Translations under genes and position numbers: made by a program
Origin: an uncultured Tateyamaria sp.
Lineage (GTDB): Bacteria > Pseudomonadota > Alphaproteobacteria > Rhodobacterales > Rhodobacteraceae
Length of the DNA stretch: 64,000 bases
Assembly: GCF_947503465.1 (NCBI RefSeq)
Contig: NZ_CANNDN010000001.1
Coordinates: forward strand, 248,001 to 312,000
Reading direction: 5' to 3'
The notes under the pieces: generated by a model
Told to the model about the DNA's origin: nothing
The model's input: only the letters and a program-made list of their open reading frames with translations
Databases searched by the model: none
Shown: piece after piece, positions 18,808-27,363 of the stretch
Layout of the letters: each line of letters starts with the position of its first letter
How positions within the stretch are numbered: position 1 is the stretch's first letter

Positions 18808-19275
18808 ATGTCTGTTCGCATCGATGACGTGGATCGCAAAATTCTGGCCGAGTTGCAGCGCGACGCAAGCCAGTCGCTGGATGACATCGCGCGCGCCGTG
18901 GGGTCGTCGAAGACGCCGGTGTGGAACCGGATTCGCAAGCTGCGCGAGGCGGGCGTGGTCGGGCAACAGACCGTGGTGCTGGATGCCGAGGCGCTGGGGT
19001 TCGAGGCCTGTTTCTTTGTCCTCATCCGCACGTCCGAGCATGAGGCCGATTGGCAAGCGAAGTTCCTGCAAGCATTGCAAGACCGCCCCGAGGTGCAGGA
19101 GGCGCACCGGCTCGCGGGCGACATTGATTACATCCTGAAAGTGCGGGTGAAAAACGCCCGCGCCTATGACGCCTTCTATCAGGCGCTGATCTCGGAGGTG
19201 CGGGTGCACAATGTCACGGCGCTTCTGTCGATGGAAGAGATCAAGTCCACCACGATGCTCCCCTTGGAGCCGTGA
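18808..19275 (+). CDS. Lrp/AsnC family transcriptional regulator
   Basis: A 155-residue one-HTH regulator. The N-terminal HTH reads SLDDIARAVGSSKTPVWNRIRKLREAGVV and is followed by the RAM/AsnC ligand-binding domain (from about residue 65). GGAG lies 9 bases before the ATG at 18808. It is divergent from the cys operon, and no CysB homologue is in the window, so control of sulfate assimilation in response to a sulfur amino acid such as cysteine is inferred from position. A self-regulatory role is also likely for this family. Confidence 0.88.
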   Translation: MSVRIDDVDRKILAELQRDASQSLDDIARAVGSSKTPVWNRIRKLREAGVVGQQTVVLDAEALGFEACFFVLIRTSEHEADWQAKFLQALQDRPEVQEAHRLAGDIDYILKVRVKNARAYDAFYQALISEVRVHNVTALLSMEEIKSTTMLPLEP

Positions 19276-19381
19276 TCCGATTGAGCGCTACCGCGCATTT
19301 CTCTTTCTGCCAGTGGAGAGGCGACGCTTTGCTGTCTGCGCATGTGCCGGTTGATCGGTTCGGTATTTCTGCTGAGAGGTC

Positions 19382-19406
19382 GCTTAAGGCGCAATGCGTC
19401 TTAAGC
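19382..19406. repeat. GCTTAAG hairpin
   Basis: GCTTAAG-gcgcaatgcgt-CTTAAGC, with GCGC and GCG able to pair inside. It lies 107 bases after the regulator stop; with no T-run it is not a standard terminator. Confidence 0.55.
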
Positions 19407-19425
19407 AGACCTGATCAAGGGTGAT

Positions 19426-19501
19426 GTGAGTCGCGCCCGCATCAAGGACAAGCCGCCTTTGGCGGTGGCCGTTGGCCATCCTTGACCCGGTCCCGACTCA
19501 C
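19426..19501. repeat. Cloverleaf-like inverted repeat at the 3-prime end of the P450 gene
   Basis: Outer arms GTGAGTCG (19426-19433) and CGACTCAC (19494-19501) pair perfectly. Inside them TCAAGGA (19442-19448) pairs with TCCTTGA (near 19479-19485), and the apex holds two small hairpins, CCGCC-ttt-GGCGG and TGGCC-gtt-GGCCA. The right arm contains the P450 stop codon. The nested symmetry is far beyond chance. Confidence 0.75.
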
Positions 19502-20661
19502 GTGGCCGACACGATCAGCCGGTCGAGTTTGTGAAAGTGGTAGCTGTCGGCGTATTGTGGGGGTTCGACGATCTTGAGGTCCGGCAGCGCCTCGAACAGC
19601 ATCGGCAGCGCGATCTGCATCTCCAGCCGTGCCAGCGGCGCGCCCACGCAGAAATGCAGTCCGCCGCCAAAGGCCACATGCGCGTTCTTCACCCGTGTCG
19701 GATTGAACCGGTCAGGGGCATCGAACACCGCCGGATCGCGCCCGGCGGCCCCCAGCATCAGCGCGATCTCGTCGCCCGGACCCAAGGCATGGCCGCCCAC
19801 CTCGATCGGTTCATAGACATGGCGCGTGAACATGTGCAGCGGCGGGTCGTATCGCATCACCTCCTCCACGCACCGTTCCGGATGTGCCAGCGCGGCGGCA
19901 GGCCGATACTCCACCAGCGCCTTCACCGCATTGCCCAGCGAATGCACCGTCGCCTCGTGCCCCGCGTTCAAGAGCAGCACGCAGGTCCCGATCATCTCCT
20001 CCCGGCTCAGCGTCTCGCCGCCATCTTCCGCCGCGATCAGCTCGGTGATCAGGTCATCGCGCGGATCATCCCGCCGCTCCTCGATATACCCGGACAAGAA
20101 CGCCGAAAATTCGCCCGCTGCCGTGTTCGCAGCCTCTTCGATAGCTCGCGTGCGCCCCGCCTGATACATCGCCACCATCGCCGCCGACCACCGCAGCAGG
20201 TCCGGCCCCATCTCCTCCGGCACGCCCAGCAAGCGCGCGATCACGCGCACCGGAACCAACTGGCAATAGGTGGGGATCAGGTCAAACGGCCCCTGCGGCA
20301 GCCCGGCCAGCACCGCGGCGCAGATGCTGCGAATGTCCCCCTCCAGCCCCGCAATCCGGCGCGAGGTGAACGCATGCAGCACCAAGCGCCGCAACCGCGT
20401 ATGTGCGGGCGGCTCCAACTCCAGCAGCGAATACCGCTCAACCGCATCGAAATCCGCCAGATGGGGGGCCGCCGCGCCGCGCCCCGGCACCGCCCGTCCC
20501 AACCGCTTGTCGCGCAAGAGCGCATGCACCGATCCATGGTCAAACGCCGCATGCAGTCCATAGTCCTGCCAATACACGACCGGACCATCGCGACGCGCGC
20601 GGTCATAAACCGAATAAGGGTCCTGGACAAAATCAGGCGCATGCGGGGACTGGATCAACAT
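19498..20661 (-). CDS. Cytochrome P450
   Basis: Soluble bacterial P450 monooxygenase of 387 residues. It has the I-helix oxygen-activation motif AGHEAT, the K-helix ExxR in EEVMRYDPP, and the heme-binding loop FGGGLHFCVGAPLARLE with the cysteine ligand. The substrate is unknown, and no ferredoxin or reductase lies directly beside it, although a ferredoxin reductase is encoded 5.5 kb to the left. The start codon lies 66 bases from the divergent dctB start. On the opposite strand a long open frame exists but shows no family similarity. Confidence 0.92.
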   Translation of the reverse strand: MLIQSPHAPDFVQDPYSVYDRARRDGPVVYWQDYGLHAAFDHGSVHALLRDKRLGRAVPGRGAAAPHLADFDAVERYSLLELEPPAHTRLRRLVLHAFTSRRIAGLEGDIRSICAAVLAGLPQGPFDLIPTYCQLVPVRVIARLLGVPEEMGPDLLRWSAAMVAMYQAGRTRAIEEAANTAAGEFSAFLSGYIEERRDDPRDDLITELIAAEDGGETLSREEMIGTCVLLLNAGHEATVHSLGNAVKALVEYRPAAALAHPERCVEEVMRYDPPLHMFTRHVYEPIEVGGHALGPGDEIALMLGAAGRDPAVFDAPDRFNPTRVKNAHVAFGGGLHFCVGAPLARLEMQIALPMLFEALPDLKIVEPPQYADSYHFHKLDRLIVSAT

Positions 20662-20727
20662 GGGCCCAGATGTCTCAGGCCCGCACCGCCTTGGCAAGCA
20701 CGAACACCCAAGGCTAGGGTGCGCGCC

Positions 20728-22455
20728 ATGGGACATCTCAGACGGATCAGCGTCATCCTCGGCTTCATCGCCCTTGTCGCCGCCGCATCGGCAGGCGTCT
20801 GGCGCTATGGCTACTTTCAGGCGCTGGACCAGCTGGCGCGACAAGGGCAGTCCGACCTGGCGCTCGCCTCCGACCGGCTGACTGGGCAATTGCAACGCTA
20901 CCGCGAACTGGCGGTGCTGGTGGCCGACCACCCGCGGGTCAGCGCCGCACTGGCGGGCGAGGATATCACCCAGGCCGAGGCGCTGTTTCTCAACATCGCG
21001 GACAAGACCGCCGCGCAAGACATCCGCCTCACCGATGCAGACGGGCTGATCCTGGCCGCCGCACGCCCCGACACGCCCAGCCTTGATGCAACCGCACTGA
21101 TCCGGCGCGCGGCGCAGGGCGCGTTGGGCTGGGGCAACGGGCGCACCGGGCAGGGCACCCGCGTGTTCGCCTATGCCGCGCCCGTCTTTGACGCGCAGTC
21201 GGATGTCATCGGCACGGTGGTGGTCACCGTCGATCTTGCGGGCATCGAATGGGACTGGGTCGGGTCCAACCCGGCGGTCTTCTTCACGGATGGGCGCGAC
21301 CGGGTGTTCATCACCAACCGGTCCGAAATCGTCTACTGGCAGCGGTCGGAAACCGGGCCGGGACTGAAACCCGCCGACGCCCCCGCGCTGCCCTTCGACA
21401 GCTACACGTTGGGCAAGCACGAGGTCTGGCAGCTGGGCTGGGGGCCATACCTGCCGCAAAACGCCCTGCACCTCGTGCGGCCCCTGCCGGTGATCGGCAT
21501 GACGGGCGAGGCGCTGGTGGATGTGGCCCCCGCCCGCCGCCTCGCGACACTGCAAGCGGCCGCCGTGGCCGGGCTCTGCCTTGCCTTTGGCGCGCTCCTG
21601 TTCCTTGCGACCGAACGCCGCCGCACATTGGCCGAAGCCAACGCCCTGCTCGAAGCGCGGGTCTCCGAACGCACCGCCGAACTGTCGGACACAAACGCAC
21701 AGCTGCGCCGCGAGGCCGAAGAACGCGAAGAGGCCCAAGCCGCCCTGGCGCAGGCGCAGGCGGACCTTGTCCAGGCTGGCAAGCTCAGCGCGCTTGGACA
21801 GATGAGCGCGGGGCTCTCCCACGAACTCAACCAGCCGCTGATGGCGATCCAGACCTATGCCGACAACGCGCAGGCCTTCCTGCACCGGGACAGGCCGGAC
21901 CGGGCCGGCGACAACCTGAACCGCATCGCGGACATGGCGCGGCGCATGGGCCGCATCATCAAGAACCTGCGCGCCTTTTCGCGCCAGGAAAGCGAACCGG
22001 CCGTGCGCGTGGACCTTGCCGCCGCGGTGCAAAGCGCGGTGGAACTGACAACGCCGCGCATCCGGAACGAGGACGTGACGCTCGACCTTCGCCTGCCGGG
22101 CCATCCCATCTGGGTCTCGGGGGGCGAGGTGCGGCTGGGCCAGGTCTTTGTCAATCTCATCTCGAACGCCATCGACGCCATGGCGGGGCAGGACACGCGC
22201 AGACTGACAATCACGGTCGACACCGGCTCTGTCACCATCGCGGACACGGGGCCGGGGATTGAAACGCCGGACCGGGTGTTCGATCCGTTCTATTCGACAA
22301 AAGAGGTGGGCGCATCCGAAGGCATGGGGCTGGGCCTGTCGATTTCCTATGGCATCATCCAGGGCTTTGGCGGTGAAATCCACGGTGCGAACGGGGCGCA
22401 GGGCGCTGTCTTTACCGTCACCCTGCAACCCTGGACGCAAGAGGTTGCGGCATGA
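20728..22455 (+). CDS. dctB: C4-dicarboxylate sensor histidine kinase DctB
   Basis: Membrane sensor kinase of 575 residues. Membrane helices lie at about residues 6-24 and 273-294 and enclose a periplasmic double-Cache-like sensor region. A coiled coil (about 300-348) links to the dimerisation domain with phosphoacceptor H365 in GLSHELNQPL, then the ATPase domain with N, DTGPGI and GMGLGLS boxes. It would sense C4-dicarboxylates and phosphorylate the DctD encoded next. The gene ends in a four-base overlap with dctD. The ATG at 20728 matches the start of the first membrane helix. Confidence 0.9.
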   Translation: MGHLRRISVILGFIALVAAASAGVWRYGYFQALDQLARQGQSDLALASDRLTGQLQRYRELAVLVADHPRVSAALAGEDITQAEALFLNIADKTAAQDIRLTDADGLILAAARPDTPSLDATALIRRAAQGALGWGNGRTGQGTRVFAYAAPVFDAQSDVIGTVVVTVDLAGIEWDWVGSNPAVFFTDGRDRVFITNRSEIVYWQRSETGPGLKPADAPALPFDSYTLGKHEVWQLGWGPYLPQNALHLVRPLPVIGMTGEALVDVAPARRLATLQAAAVAGLCLAFGALLFLATERRRTLAEANALLEARVSERTAELSDTNAQLRREAEEREEAQAALAQAQADLVQAGKLSALGQMSAGLSHELNQPLMAIQTYADNAQAFLHRDRPDRAGDNLNRIADMARRMGRIIKNLRAFSRQESEPAVRVDLAAAVQSAVELTTPRIRNEDVTLDLRLPGHPIWVSGGEVRLGQVFVNLISNAIDAMAGQDTRRLTITVDTGSVTIADTGPGIETPDRVFDPFYSTKEVGASEGMGLGLSISYGIIQGFGGEIHGANGAQGAVFTVTLQPWTQEVAA

Positions 22456-23681
22456 CCACCCACGTTCTGCTGGTCGACGATGACGCTGCGGTGCGCGATG
22501 CGCTGTCCCAAACGCTTGAATTGGCGGATCTGACTACCATCCCGGCAGGGTCCTTTGTGGTGGCCAAGGATCATATCACCCGCGATTTCGACGGGGTGAT
22601 CCTGTCCGATATCCGCATGCCGGGCCGTGACGGGTTCCACCTGCTGGCCCACACCCGCAAGGTGGACGCGGACCTGCCCGTGATCTTGCTGACGGGCGAA
22701 GGCGACATTCCCATGGCGGTGCAGGCCATGCGCGACGGGGCCTTTGGGTTTCTTGAAAAACCCTGCGCACCCAATGATTTGCTGGCCGTTCTTCAACGCG
22801 CCTTGAACACCCGCGCGCTGGTGCTGGAAAACCGCAGGCTCCGACACCTGGTGCAAAGCGGCGACCCGGCGGCCCGCATGCTCTTTGGGCAATCCGACCT
22901 GGCCGAGGGCCTGCGCGACCGTGTGCGCCTGTTGGCCCCGCTCGAAACCGAGGTGCTGGTGACGGGCGCGCCCGGCTGCGGTATTTCCAAGGTGGCCGAG
23001 GTCATCCACCTGTCGTCCCTGCGCTCAAAGGCGCCCTTTGTCAAACGCGCCGCCGCCGACCTGCGCCCCAATGCGCTGGCCGAGGCGATGGACCAGGCCA
23101 AGGGCGGCAGCCTGTTTCTGGATGAAATCACCGGGCTGCCCCATGCCAGCCAGTTGGCACTGCTCGAAGCGTTGGAAGCAGGCAGTGATCCCCGCCTGAT
23201 CGCCGGCAGCACCCGTAACCTGGGCTCAGCGGTCGAAGAGGGCGCATTGAACGCCGATCTCTATTACAAGATCGAAATGTTCCCGATCCGCATCCCCAGC
23301 CTGTCCGAGCGCCCCGAGGATATCCCGATCCTGTTCCGCCACTACGTCGCCCAGGCCGCCGAACAGGCGGGGCTCACGCCGCCTGAACTGGCCCCGGACC
23401 ACATGGCCGCCCTGATGGCGCAGGATTGGCCCGGCAACGCGCGGTCGCTGATGAGTGCCGCCATGCGTTTCGTGCTGGGCATGCCCGAGGACGCGTCCAA
23501 GGCCGTCGATCTGGGTCTGGCCGAACAGATGGCGCGGGTCGAACGGTCCTTGCTGGTGGCGGCGTTGGGACGGCAGAACGGGCACGCGTCGGCTGCGGCA
23601 GAGGCTCTCAAGCTGCCGCGCAAGACGTTTTACGACAAGCTCAAGAAATACGGGATTCGTCCCGAGGAGTATCGACGCTAA
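22452..23681 (+). CDS. dctD: DctD-like response regulator lacking sigma-54 contact elements
   Basis: A 409-residue response regulator with receiver (phosphoacceptor D53 in LSDIRMPGRDG), AAA+-like middle domain and Fis-type HTH (ASAAAEALKLPRKTFYDKLKKYG). The middle domain is degenerate: the Walker A position reads GAPGCGIS without the lysine, and the GAFTGA loop is missing; only about 17 residues separate APFVKRAAADL from Walker B GGSLFLDEI. It is therefore shorter than usual DctD (about 440-460). It probably activates dctPQM without sigma-54, as known for Rhodobacter NtrC. Confidence 0.88.
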   Translation: MTTHVLLVDDDAAVRDALSQTLELADLTTIPAGSFVVAKDHITRDFDGVILSDIRMPGRDGFHLLAHTRKVDADLPVILLTGEGDIPMAVQAMRDGAFGFLEKPCAPNDLLAVLQRALNTRALVLENRRLRHLVQSGDPAARMLFGQSDLAEGLRDRVRLLAPLETEVLVTGAPGCGISKVAEVIHLSSLRSKAPFVKRAAADLRPNALAEAMDQAKGGSLFLDEITGLPHASQLALLEALEAGSDPRLIAGSTRNLGSAVEEGALNADLYYKIEMFPIRIPSLSERPEDIPILFRHYVAQAAEQAGLTPPELAPDHMAALMAQDWPGNARSLMSAAMRFVLGMPEDASKAVDLGLAEQMARVERSLLVAALGRQNGHASAAAEALKLPRKTFYDKLKKYGIRPEEYRR

Positions 23682-23684
23682 CAC

Positions 23685-23734
23685 TGTGCGGGAACCCACA
23701 CAGTGTTGCGTGACCCCGTGCGAAATTCCACACA
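23685..23734. promoter_or_regulatory. Two dyad sites, likely DctD binding sites
   Basis: TGTGCGGGAACCCACACA (23685-23702) and CGTGCGAAATTCCACACA (23717-23734) are imperfect dyads of the same design, 32 bases apart centre to centre (about three helical turns). They lie just after dctD and upstream of dctP and resemble the GTGCGGAAATCCGCAC type of rhizobial DctD site. Confidence 0.6.
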
Positions 23735-23873
23735 GTCACATCCGGCGCAACACCTTCGCGACATTCAGAATGGATTACATAGCGTGGAAATAATTGGAAA
23801 AAATGAGTTCCGCATCGGGTAAACAAAAAGAAAACGTGTACCCCACCGTACGGTCTGCTTTTCTCCAGATCGC

Positions 23874-23913
23874 TGTCCCCGCGGGGACACGACATTATGT
23901 CCCCGCGGGGACA
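23874..23913. promoter_or_regulatory. Two tandem perfect palindromes before dctP
   Basis: TGTCCCCGCGGGGACA occurs twice (23874-23889 and 23898-23913), 24 bases apart, 37 bases before the dctP start. Each is a perfect 16-base palindrome. They may be operators for a dimeric repressor, or fold as alternative hairpins in the dctP leader. Confidence 0.6.
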
Positions 23914-23949
23914 TGTCAGAAAAACACGACCTCTGGGAGGAGACAGACC

Positions 23950-24948
23950 ATGAAATTCCTGACCGCTGCCGCATTGGCATTGACCGTCAGCGCGGGCGCT
24001 GTGGCCGCTGCCTGCGACGATGGCGAAATCGTCATCAAGTTTAGCCACGTGACCAACACCGACAAGCACCCCAAGGGCATCGCCGCAACGCTGTTGCAGG
24101 ACCGTGTGAACGAAGAGATGAACGGCACCGCCTGCATGGAAGTGTTCCCGAACTCGACGCTCTACAATGATGATCAGGTGCTCGAGGCACTGCTGCAGGG
24201 CGACGTCCAGATGGCGGCCCCGTCGCTGTCCAAGTTCGAACAGTTCACCAAGCAATTCCGCATCTTCGACCTGCCCTTCATGTTCAAGGACATCGAAGCG
24301 GTCGACGCGTTCCAGGCCTCCGAAACCGGTCAGGCGATGAAGGAATCCATGACCCGTCGCGGCCTTCTGGGCCTTGCCTTCTGGCACAACGGGATGAAGC
24401 AGATGTCGGCCAACAAGCCGCTGATCTCGCCCTCGGATGCCGAAGGTCTGAAATTCCGCGTGCAGAACTCCGACGTGCTCAAGGCGCAGATGGCGGCCAT
24501 CGGTGGCTCGCCCCAGCCCATGGCGTTTTCCGAAGTCTACGGCGCGCTGCAAACCGGCGTTGTGGACGGTCAGGAAAACACATGGTCCAACATCTTCGGG
24601 CGCAAGTTCTTTGAGGTGCAGGACGGCATCACCGAAACCAACCACGGCATCATCGACTACCTCGTCGTGACCTCGACCGACTTCTGGGATGCGCTGGATG
24701 ACGACGTGCGTGACCAGCTGGCCACCATCGTCGCCGAGGTGACGGAGACGCGCAACACCGAAGCCTTTGCGGTGAACGAATCCGCCAAGCAGGCGATCAT
24801 CGATGCGGGCGGTGTGGTGCGCCAACTGACACCTGAACAGCGCGCCGAATGGGTGGCCGTGATGAGCCCGGTTTGGGAACAGTTCCGCGAAGACGTGGGC
24901 CAGGAAAACATCGACGCGGCCCAGGCCTTCAACGCCGCCACCAATTAA
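23950..24948 (+). CDS. dctP: TRAP transporter C4-dicarboxylate-binding protein DctP
   Basis: Periplasmic substrate-binding subunit, 332 residues, with a signal peptide (MKFLTAAALALTVSAGAVAA). The mature protein starts with IVIKFSHVTNTDKHPKG and has the DctP-family helix LPFMFKDIEAVDAFQ and the substrate-binding region KFRVQNSDVLKAQMAAIGGSPQPMAF, where the arginine (R of KFRVQ) normally binds the carboxylate. GGGAGGAGA precedes the ATG. It delivers ligand to the DctQM membrane subunits encoded next. Confidence 0.93.
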   Translation: MKFLTAAALALTVSAGAVAAACDDGEIVIKFSHVTNTDKHPKGIAATLLQDRVNEEMNGTACMEVFPNSTLYNDDQVLEALLQGDVQMAAPSLSKFEQFTKQFRIFDLPFMFKDIEAVDAFQASETGQAMKESMTRRGLLGLAFWHNGMKQMSANKPLISPSDAEGLKFRVQNSDVLKAQMAAIGGSPQPMAFSEVYGALQTGVVDGQENTWSNIFGRKFFEVQDGITETNHGIIDYLVVTSTDFWDALDDDVRDQLATIVAEVTETRNTEAFAVNESAKQAIIDAGGVVRQLTPEQRAEWVAVMSPVWEQFREDVGQENIDAAQAFNAATN

Positions 24949-25026
24949 GTGGCACACAGGCCCGGCGGCACGATCCGCCGGGCCGATTTATCTATCCAGA
25001 CACAACTCCGAAAAGGGGGCAGGTCC

Positions 25027-25716
25027 ATGTCATCAGGCTATGACCCTGGCACCGGTTTATCCCGTGTGATCAACGAGATCGAAGAGACGGCCATTGCGCT
25101 TTTGCTGGCAGGCATGACTATCGTCACCTTCATCAACGTGGTGCTGCGCTACGGCTACAACACCGGTCTGATCTGGGGGCTTGAGCTGACGACATTCCTG
25201 TTTGCCTGGCTTGTGCTGTTCGGGGTCACCTACACGGTCAAGATCACCGCCAATCTGGGCGTCGATGCCGTGATCAACCTGTTCTCCGCCCCCACACGAC
25301 GCATCATCGCGCTGGCCGCGGGGGCCATCTGCATCGGTTACGCCTTCCTCGTGTTCAAGGGGGCGTGGGACTACTGGGCCAACTTCGCCAACCTGCCGCA
25401 AACCACCGGGCGCTGGTTCCCGACGGGCTTCGAAGAGATGAAGCGGTCATCCTTCCGTGGCTGGTACGAGACGGTCGATATTCCGCATCCCGCATGGCTC
25501 GACTGGATCGAACCCCTGATGAACGAGGGTGAGGAATACGAGAAGATCCCGCGGTTCATTCCCTATGCCATCCTGCCCTTTGGCATGGGCCTGCTTCTGT
25601 TCCGTTTTGTCCAGGCCTTCGTGCGCATCTGGACCGGCACTTCCACCAGCCTGATCGTCAGCCACGAAGCCGAAGACGCCGTCGAAGATGTCAAGCACAT
25701 GAACGCCGGGGACTGA
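25027..25716 (+). CDS. dctQ: TRAP transporter small permease DctQ
   Basis: Small membrane subunit of the TRAP transporter, 229 residues, with four predicted helices (about 25-45, 53-75, 93-115 and 183-205). It is longer than the usual 160-190 residues because of a hydrophilic loop of roughly 65 residues between helices 3 and 4 (around YWANFANLPQTTGRW to EGEEYEKIPRF). The ATG at 25027 follows GGGGGCAGG and excludes an upstream in-frame segment without membrane character. dctM starts five bases after its stop. Confidence 0.9.
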   Translation: MSSGYDPGTGLSRVINEIEETAIALLLAGMTIVTFINVVLRYGYNTGLIWGLELTTFLFAWLVLFGVTYTVKITANLGVDAVINLFSAPTRRIIALAAGAICIGYAFLVFKGAWDYWANFANLPQTTGRWFPTGFEEMKRSSFRGWYETVDIPHPAWLDWIEPLMNEGEEYEKIPRFIPYAILPFGMGLLLFRFVQAFVRIWTGTSTSLIVSHEAEDAVEDVKHMNAGD

Positions 25717-25720
25717 GACC

Positions 25721-27259
25721 ATGGAAGTTGCAATTCTCTTTGCCCTTGTCGTGGGGATGATGCTGATCGGGGTGCCGATTGCCGTGTCGCTTGGCATGTC
25801 CTCGATCATCTTTTTGCTGGTGCTCAGCGACACGTCGCTGGCCTCTATCGCGCAGACCTTGTTTCAGGCGATGGCCGGGCACTACACGCTGCTTGCGATC
25901 CCGTTTTTCATCCTTGCCTCGACCTTCATGTCGACGGGCGGTGTGGCCAAGCGGATCATCCGGTTTTCCATCGCCGTGGTGGGCCATTATCCCGGTGGCC
26001 TGGCCATTGCGGGTGTGTTTGCCTGCATGATGTTCGCGGCCCTGTCCGGGTCCAGCCCCGCCACGGTTGTCGCCATCGGATCCATCGTGATCGCGGGCAT
26101 GAAACAGGTGGGATATTCCAAGGATTTTGCCGCCGGTGTCATCGCCAATGCGGGCACGCTTGGCATCCTGATCCCGCCGTCGATTGTGATGGTTGTCTAT
26201 GCATCGTCCGTGGACGTGTCCGTGGGGCGGATGTTCCTGGCAGGCGTGATCCCGGGCTTGCTGGCGGGCTTCATGCTGATGGTCACGATCTATGCCATCG
26301 CCAAGATCAGGAACCTGCCCAAGGGCGACTGGCTGGGCTGGGGTGAGGTGGGCGCGTCGGCGGCTGCGGCGTCAGGTGGTTTGTTCCTGATCATCATTAT
26401 CCTGGGCGGTATTTACGGGGGTATCTTTACGCCCACCGAAGCGGCGGCTGTGGCCGCGATCTATTCCTTCCTGATCGCGAGCTTCATCTACCGCGACATG
26501 GGGCCGTTTGCGAACAATGCGCCGCGTGCGGGCAACTTTACCGGCATCACGCTGATGGGCGGACTGGCGATCGGTATTCTGATCTGGCTGGTCGCGGGTG
26601 GGCTTGACCTGACAACATCCGTAGTCATCGGCCTTGCCGTGGCGGCGGCGGGGGCCGCGGCGGAGCGGGTGCTGCGCGGACTGGACCTGAACCCGGTGTC
26701 CATCGCGTCGGACTTTGCCAGAATGCCGCTGGCGCTGGTGCACCCTGACACGAAAAACGCGTTTTTCGAGGCGGGCAAGCTGACCGTCACGTTGATGTTC
26801 ATCATTGCCAACGCATTGATCCTGAAACATGTTTTGACGGACGAGCAGATTCCGCAGCAGATTGCGTCCGCCATGCTGGATGCAGGCTTTGGCCCCGTGG
26901 TGTTCCTGATCATCGTGAACGTGATCTTGCTGATTGGCGGGCAGTTCATGGAGCCGTCGGGCCTGTTGGTCATCGTGGCGCCGCTGGTGTTTCCCATCGC
27001 GATTGAGCTGGGGATCGATCCCATTCACCTTGGCATCATCATGGTGGTGAACATGGAGATCGGGATGATCACGCCGCCGGTGGGTCTGAACCTGTTCGTG
27101 ACGAGCGGTGTCGCGGGGATGCCGATGATGCGGGTTGTGCGGGCAGCACTGCCGTTCCTGGCGGTGCTGTTCGTGTTCCTGATCATGGTCACGTATATTC
27201 CGGCCATCTCGATCTGGTTGCCCACCCTGATGATGGGGCCGGAGGTGGTTGTCCGGTGA
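25721..27259 (+). CDS. dctM: TRAP transporter large permease DctM
   Basis: Large, ion-coupled permease subunit of 512 residues, nearly all hydrophobic (about 12-14 helices). Family blocks include PIAVSLGMSSIIFLLVL at the N terminus, FAALSGSSPATVVAIGSI and MITPPVGLNLFVTSGVAG near the end. It is about 80 residues longer than many DctM proteins; the extra part is a central insertion around residues 250-340. Together with DctP and DctQ it forms a complete Na+-dependent C4-dicarboxylate importer controlled by DctBD. Confidence 0.92.
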   Translation: MEVAILFALVVGMMLIGVPIAVSLGMSSIIFLLVLSDTSLASIAQTLFQAMAGHYTLLAIPFFILASTFMSTGGVAKRIIRFSIAVVGHYPGGLAIAGVFACMMFAALSGSSPATVVAIGSIVIAGMKQVGYSKDFAAGVIANAGTLGILIPPSIVMVVYASSVDVSVGRMFLAGVIPGLLAGFMLMVTIYAIAKIRNLPKGDWLGWGEVGASAAAASGGLFLIIIILGGIYGGIFTPTEAAAVAAIYSFLIASFIYRDMGPFANNAPRAGNFTGITLMGGLAIGILIWLVAGGLDLTTSVVIGLAVAAAGAAAERVLRGLDLNPVSIASDFARMPLALVHPDTKNAFFEAGKLTVTLMFIIANALILKHVLTDEQIPQQIASAMLDAGFGPVVFLIIVNVILLIGGQFMEPSGLLVIVAPLVFPIAIELGIDPIHLGIIMVVNMEIGMITPPVGLNLFVTSGVAGMPMMRVVRAALPFLAVLFVFLIMVTYIPAISIWLPTLMMGPEVVVR

Positions 27260-27310
27260 CGCTCCGGTGATCCGAAGGACGCCTGCGGCGACGCGATTCA
27301 TTTTTGGTGA

Positions 27311-27361
27311 TGGGGGGCTTTGCCCCCCAAGACCCCCCAAAGTATTTTGGGCCAGAAGAAA
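27311..27361. repeat. Intergenic hairpin plus AGTATTTT tail element, copy 2
   Basis: GGGGGGC-ttt-GCCCCCC, then AAGACCCCCCAAAGTATTTTGGGCCAGAAGAA. It has the same layout as the elements at 7424 and 53123 (G-rich hairpin, CCCC, AGTTTAT-like core, GGCCA, GAA). It sits between the convergent dctM and tpiA genes and may also act as a terminator. Confidence 0.6.
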
Positions 27362-27363
27362 GA

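Noticed and set aside
19498-22455. Two very long overlapping frames (about 980 and 974 codons) on opposite strands
   Set aside because: Each joins a real gene (P450 or dctB) to non-coding antisense of the other. Only the P450 part (to 20661) and the dctB part (from 20728) carry family motifs and proper starts.
23735-23949. Sigma-54 (-24/-12) promoter before dctP
   Set aside because: I looked for GG-N10-GC with TGGCAC/TTGC surroundings and found none that fit; consistent with the altered DctD.
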